The notes under the pieces are model-generated. The model ran no database searches. It was not told the DNA's origin and worked only from the letters and a program-made list of their open reading frames with translations. The translations under genes and the position numbers were made by a program. A stretch of 64,000 nt of DNA, from assembly GCA_002716385.1 (NCBI GenBank), contig PBAX01000023.1, forward strand, positions 62,001 through 126,000, read 5' to 3'. Each line of letters starts with the position of its first letter. Position 1 is the first letter of the stretch. Shown here in pieces: positions 60,810 to 64,000 of the stretch. The stretch comes from Phycisphaerae bacterium. Its GTDB lineage: Bacteria > Planctomycetota > Phycisphaerae > Phycisphaerales > SM1A02.

Positions 60810-63662
60810 ATGAAAATCATGATCATTTCAATCGCAAGTCTACTGTTGGCAGCAAGTCTAGATGCTGCCGCAGTCAACTCATACATATCCAACAGGGATG
60901 CCGAGGTGATGGGACCGACGATGAATGCTCCTGAAAGGAACCCCTCCCCCAATGGCTGGATATGTGGCTCCGTCCCAACCCCTGAAGAAGAAGCACTCAT
61001 GCAGCGGCTTCTAGAGGATGGTACGTGGGACAAGTTCAAGCAGAGAGATCTCAGTTCCGACCGAGGCACGAAGTATGTGAATGTCACCTTCCATCTCATT
61101 GGATATTCAAATGGATCCGATGCGCTTGATGAAAGCTATCCGCAGATACTGATAGATCAACTAAATGAAGTAATGGATGGAACCGGCCTGCAATTCTGCA
61201 TCAAGGGCGACCTCCTCTTTTACTACGACGACGACCTGGCCGTTGTCAACTATTTCGACCCAAGCACCTATCCGACCATTGGCTTCTTGCCAGACACGAT
61301 GAACGTCTACTGCGTTCCCGAACTGATAGGTGCAGGCGGATTTGCCTCCTATCCGAATGGGACACTCTTCGTGATGGCAAATTATGCCGCCGTACCCGGA
61401 TCTGGCGTATTCGGCCATGAAGCTGGTCATTTTTTCAGCTTGCGACACACCTTCGACACTGCAGCTGGAGTCGAGTGCGTGGACGGCAGCAATTGCGGCT
61501 CAGCCGGCGACTTGATCTGCGATACCCCTGCAGATGACAATGGAGGATTTGGATTCAATTGCCAGTACGTCGGCAACGGGACGGATCCATGTAATGGTGA
61601 TCCCTATTCACCACTTGAAGACAATCTGATGTCTTACAACAGTTATCTGTGTCTTCAGGAATTCACGCCCCAGCAGAAATCTATCATCGTCTCCGTTGCG
61701 GAGACATTTCGAGCCCAGTTGCTAACAGACGAACCCTGTGATCCAGCTCTACCAACGGGAGCCTGCTGCATAGGGAACGGCTGCTCGGTACAGAACTCGC
61801 CCGACTGCATCGAAGCCGGCGGACAATTTCTTGGCGATGGCACAGATTGCGATGACGATCCATGTGGAGGGGGGCCCAACACACTGATCGTCGATAGCGG
61901 CGGAACCGGCAACTTCACCGACATCCAGAGCGCGCTCGATTTCGCCTCTGACGGCGACGAGATCGTCGTCTACCCAGGCACCTACAGAGGCTCTGGACTC
62001 GATGTAGCGGACACCAAGGGGAAGGCCGTCTGGCTTCACAGCAGCGAAGGTCCGGAAGTGACCTTCATCGCCGGGCAGAGTGCCCGACGCGGGGTCCTCT
62101 GCGACAGTGGCGAGACCGCCGACACCATCATCGAGGGATTCACCATTCGCAACTGCGCCGCCCCCCTGTACGATCTTTTTGGAAACGGCAATGCCAACGA
62201 ATTCCAGCTTGGTGGCGGCATTCTCGTGAAGGATTCCTCTCCGACCATCATCGACTGCATCATCGAGAACAACACCGCTCCTGGAAACGGATTCGGTGGC
62301 GGAATCTTCACTGGCGCCATCGATGGCCAGTGCCAGCCGAACTTCATCAACTGCTTGATCAGCAACAACAGCGGAAAAAACGGAGGCGGCGTCTACGCCT
62401 ACTACGGATCGCTGGACATGCAGAGCTCCCGTGTCTCGGAGAACATGGCCAGTGGCACGCTCGGAGGCGGGTTCTTCATCGACAACGCGAGCGTGACACT
62501 CGGCGACATGGAGGTCTGCGCCAACACACCCGATCAGATAGCCGGCGACTGGAACGATGCAGGCGGCAACTATGTCAGCGGCATCTGTCTCAGCACCGGT
62601 GCCTGCTGCATCGGAAACGACTGCACGGTCGAGACATCCGATGACTGCGATGCCAACGGTGGCAAGTATGTCGGCGATGCGACTCCGTGCGAAGGCAACA
62701 CCTGCTTCACCGGCCCCACCACCTGGACGGTCAGCGCCAATGGTCCCGCCGATTTCAACGACATCCAGTCGGCTGTTGATGCCGCCTATGACGGCGACGA
62801 GATCATCGTCTATCCGGGTGTCTACACGAGCACCCATCCAGGCCATGTCGTGGATCTCATGGGCAAGGCCATCTGGCTCCACAGCATCGATGGACCTGAG
62901 ACGACCATCATCGATGGCGAATCGTCGCGCCGAGGCGTCGTGTGCTTCAATGGCGAAGATCAGGGAACCCTGATTCAGGGCTTCACCATCACGCAATGTC
63001 TGGGCATCGAGTACGACTACGATGGCAGTGGCGGTTATTCCTGGTGGGAAGTCTGCGGTGGCGGCGTCTACTTCCGTGGAGCAAGCCCCAGCCTGAGCGA
63101 CTGCATCATCACATCGAATGTCAGCGGATACGGTGGCGGCGGAATCTACTTCGAATCAAGTGATCCCGTCATCTCCAACTGCATCATCACGAACAATCAG
63201 GCCCAGTTCGGCGGTGGCCTGACCGGCTTCTCGAACCCGAGCTACTCGATCGAGAGCTGCGACATCAGCGGCAACTTCGGTTTGAATGGCGGTGGCATGT
63301 TCGTGCAGTCATGCGGGGTGGGTACCATGACCAACTGTCTGGTGATCGCCAATAGCGGCATGAGTGGAATCGTGAACCAGATCTCCGAGCCACCCACGCT
63401 GATCGACACGACGGTGTGCGAGAACGAGATGTACCAGATCCAGGGCGACTGGACCGACGGCGGCGGCAACTCCGTCGATGACGTGTGCCCGAGCTGCATC
63501 GGCGATGCCACCGGCGACGGCGTCATCGATGTGGACGATGCCCTCTACGTGATCTCGAGCTGGGACACCCCCGACCCGAACGCCGACTTCGATGAAGACG
63601 GCCTGGTGGACACGGACGACATCCTGATTCTGCTGAGCCAGTTCGGAGTCGTCTGCGAGTAG
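60810..63662 (+). CDS. Secreted M43-type metalloprotease fused to two GACC/beta-helix units and a dockerin
   Basis: Exported protein of 950 residues with a signal peptide ending near SLDAAA. The protease domain covers about 90-305. The zinc motif is HEAGHFFSLRH (His203, Glu204, His207, His213), followed by GDLICDTPAD and a Met-turn (NLMSYNSYLCLQEFTPQQ), as in pappalysin/cytophagalysin M43 enzymes. It appears catalytically intact. Then come GACC module 1 (about 315-350), beta-helix 1 (357-595), GACC module 2 (597-630), beta-helix 2 (634-890) and two dockerin-like repeats (894-950). The two GACC/helix units are clear internal duplicates. The protease part is AT-richer than the repeat part. Confidence 0.88.
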   Translation: MKIMIISIASLLLAASLDAAAVNSYISNRDAEVMGPTMNAPERNPSPNGWICGSVPTPEEEALMQRLLEDGTWDKFKQRDLSSDRGTKYVNVTFHLIGYSNGSDALDESYPQILIDQLNEVMDGTGLQFCIKGDLLFYYDDDLAVVNYFDPSTYPTIGFLPDTMNVYCVPELIGAGGFASYPNGTLFVMANYAAVPGSGVFGHEAGHFFSLRHTFDTAAGVECVDGSNCGSAGDLICDTPADDNGGFGFNCQYVGNGTDPCNGDPYSPLEDNLMSYNSYLCLQEFTPQQKSIIVSVAETFRAQLLTDEPCDPALPTGACCIGNGCSVQNSPDCIEAGGQFLGDGTDCDDDPCGGGPNTLIVDSGGTGNFTDIQSALDFASDGDEIVVYPGTYRGSGLDVADTKGKAVWLHSSEGPEVTFIAGQSARRGVLCDSGETADTIIEGFTIRNCAAPLYDLFGNGNANEFQLGGGILVKDSSPTIIDCIIENNTAPGNGFGGGIFTGAIDGQCQPNFINCLISNNSGKNGGGVYAYYGSLDMQSSRVSENMASGTLGGGFFIDNASVTLGDMEVCANTPDQIAGDWNDAGGNYVSGICLSTGACCIGNDCTVETSDDCDANGGKYVGDATPCEGNTCFTGPTTWTVSANGPADFNDIQSAVDAAYDGDEIIVYPGVYTSTHPGHVVDLMGKAIWLHSIDGPETTIIDGESSRRGVVCFNGEDQGTLIQGFTITQCLGIEYDYDGSGGYSWWEVCGGGVYFRGASPSLSDCIITSNVSGYGGGGIYFESSDPVISNCIITNNQAQFGGGLTGFSNPSYSIESCDISGNFGLNGGGMFVQSCGVGTMTNCLVIANSGMSGIVNQISEPPTLIDTTVCENEMYQIQGDWTDGGGNSVDDVCPSCIGDATGDGVIDVDDALYVISSWDTPDPNADFDEDGLVDTDDILILLSQFGVVCE
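61755..62580 (+). repeat. GACC plus beta-helix unit, copy 1 within the M43 gene
   Basis: This segment encodes GACC, then IQSALDFASDGDEIVVYPGTY and helix turns ending in CANTPDQIAGDWNDAGGN. It parallels 62599-63480 in order and in many nucleotides (for example GACGGCGACGAGATC in both). It is an intragenic duplication. Confidence 0.8.
62599..63480 (+). repeat. GACC plus beta-helix unit, copy 2 within the M43 gene
   Basis: Second copy: GACC, IQSAVDAAYDGDEIIVYPGVY, helix turns, then CENEMYQIQGDWTDGGGN. It is richer in G and C at third positions than copy 1. Confidence 0.8.
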
Positions 63663-63691
63663 ACGTCGTACGTCGAATCCCATCTATTCCA

Positions 63692-63724
63692 AGCGTCCCG
63701 ACAGGCCCTCTGTCGGTACGCTTA
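63692..63724 (+). terminator. Hairpin terminator after the M43 protease gene
   Basis: AAGCGT-C-CCGACAG pairs with CTGTCGG-T-ACGCTT: 13 base pairs with one mismatch around a GCCCT loop, followed by ATATTTG. It lies 30 bases after the stop. The stem is strong but the T-run is weak. Confidence 0.65.
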
Positions 63725-63802
63725 TATTTGCCTGAACTTGTGACTTCAACTATTTTCGTGTACTTATTTATTCTCAAACATACGAATGGAACAAACACAT
63801 CA

Positions 63803-64000
63803 ATGGAAACGACAGAAGCAATCTATTCAAGGCGAGCCGTCAAGCACTACGATCCCGATCACAGATTCACTGAAGACGAGATCCGCAAGTTGTTCGAGGC
63901 GGCCATTCAATCGCCGACGTCCTTCAACATCCAGCACTGGCGATTCGTTCTTGTTCGCGATCCCGAGCTACGAGCCAGGATACGGGCGGTCGGAAACGAT
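63803..64000 (+). CDS. Nitroreductase-family protein, N-terminal part, cut by the window end
   Basis: The first 66 codons of a gene running off the window; it is not in the ORF track. ATG 63803 opens METTEAIYSRRAVKHYDPDH, followed by TEDEIRKLFEAAIQSPTSFNIQHWRFVLV. The early Arg-Arg/Ser-Arg motif and the SPTSFNIQ(H/P)W segment are the FMN-binding signatures of the nitroreductase superfamily. Substrate cannot be predicted. No strong ribosome site is seen upstream. Confidence 0.85.
   Translation, partial: METTEAIYSRRAVKHYDPDHRFTEDEIRKLFEAAIQSPTSFNIQHWRFVLVRDPELRARIRAVGND

Overview
The window looks like a chromosomal contig from a Planctomycetota bacterium of the class Phycisphaerae, probably marine or aquatic. 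This is inferred from family content: secreted proteins ending in short dockerin-like EF-hand repeats of the form C-x-GD-x-(N/T)GDG-x-VDV-x-D-x-L, a six-cysteine 'GACC' module, a CC-x-x-VC/DCC module, an LptD-like outer-membrane protein and an OprP/O-type porin. No rRNA gene is present to test the placement. Housekeeping genes are GC-rich, and several secreted-protein genes are visibly AT-richer. I saw no tRNA, rRNA, CRISPR array, transposase, integrase or prophage gene. Layout: 1-1717 is the 3' end of rpoC. 2043-12950 is an accessory stretch with a giant secreted subtilase-like protein whose catalytic residues look replaced, an S41-like peptidase, an AT-rich beta-helix protein, an imine-reductase-like oxidoreductase and a small membrane protein. 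12979-16833 (minus strand) holds an RsbW-like kinase, a STAS protein and a secretin with a long Gly-rich insert. 17044-28556 is a housekeeping block: carA on the minus strand, then priA, sucA, sucB, rsmH, a LysM membrane protein, an FtsL-like protein and a division transpeptidase (FtsI) on the plus strand. 28559-31314 has a sigma-54 activator with a degenerate receiver, a candidate structured small RNA with its own terminator, and a UbiA-family prenyltransferase. 31369-37216 is ribH-nusB-ftsY-lptD-like-rsmA. 37221-39443 is efp and rny. 39973-45319 has a duplicated ABC-2 permease and the minus-strand pdhA-pdhB-pdhC operon. 45406-51672 has a chagasin-like (I42) lipoprotein, an HWE kinase with its response regulator, an ABC-F ATPase and a DUF4198-like secreted protein. 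51900-63662 is a secretome island: four translationally coupled paralogues (DNRLRE/CBM96-like domain plus dockerin), a sulfotransferase, a beta-propeller-like dockerin protein, a beta-helix dockerin protein, a porin, and an M43 metalloprotease fused to two GACC/beta-helix units and a dockerin. 63803 to the end is the start of a nitroreductase. How the parts fit: sucAB and pdhABC supply E1 and E2 of two 2-oxoacid dehydrogenase complexes, and their shared E3 is not in the window. rsmH, the LysM protein, the FtsL-like protein and FtsI form a reduced division/cell-wall cluster with a recognisable peptidoglycan transpeptidase. LptD-like, porin, secretin, lipoprotein and at least ten exported proteins imply a genuine outer membrane and heavy investment in surface or extracellular proteins. 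Points most worth follow-up are the small-RNA locus at about 30117-30273, the subtilase-like pseudoenzyme, the coupled dockerin-paralogue operon with a dyad over its predicted promoter, the GACC module, and the activator lacking a phosphoacceptor Asp.
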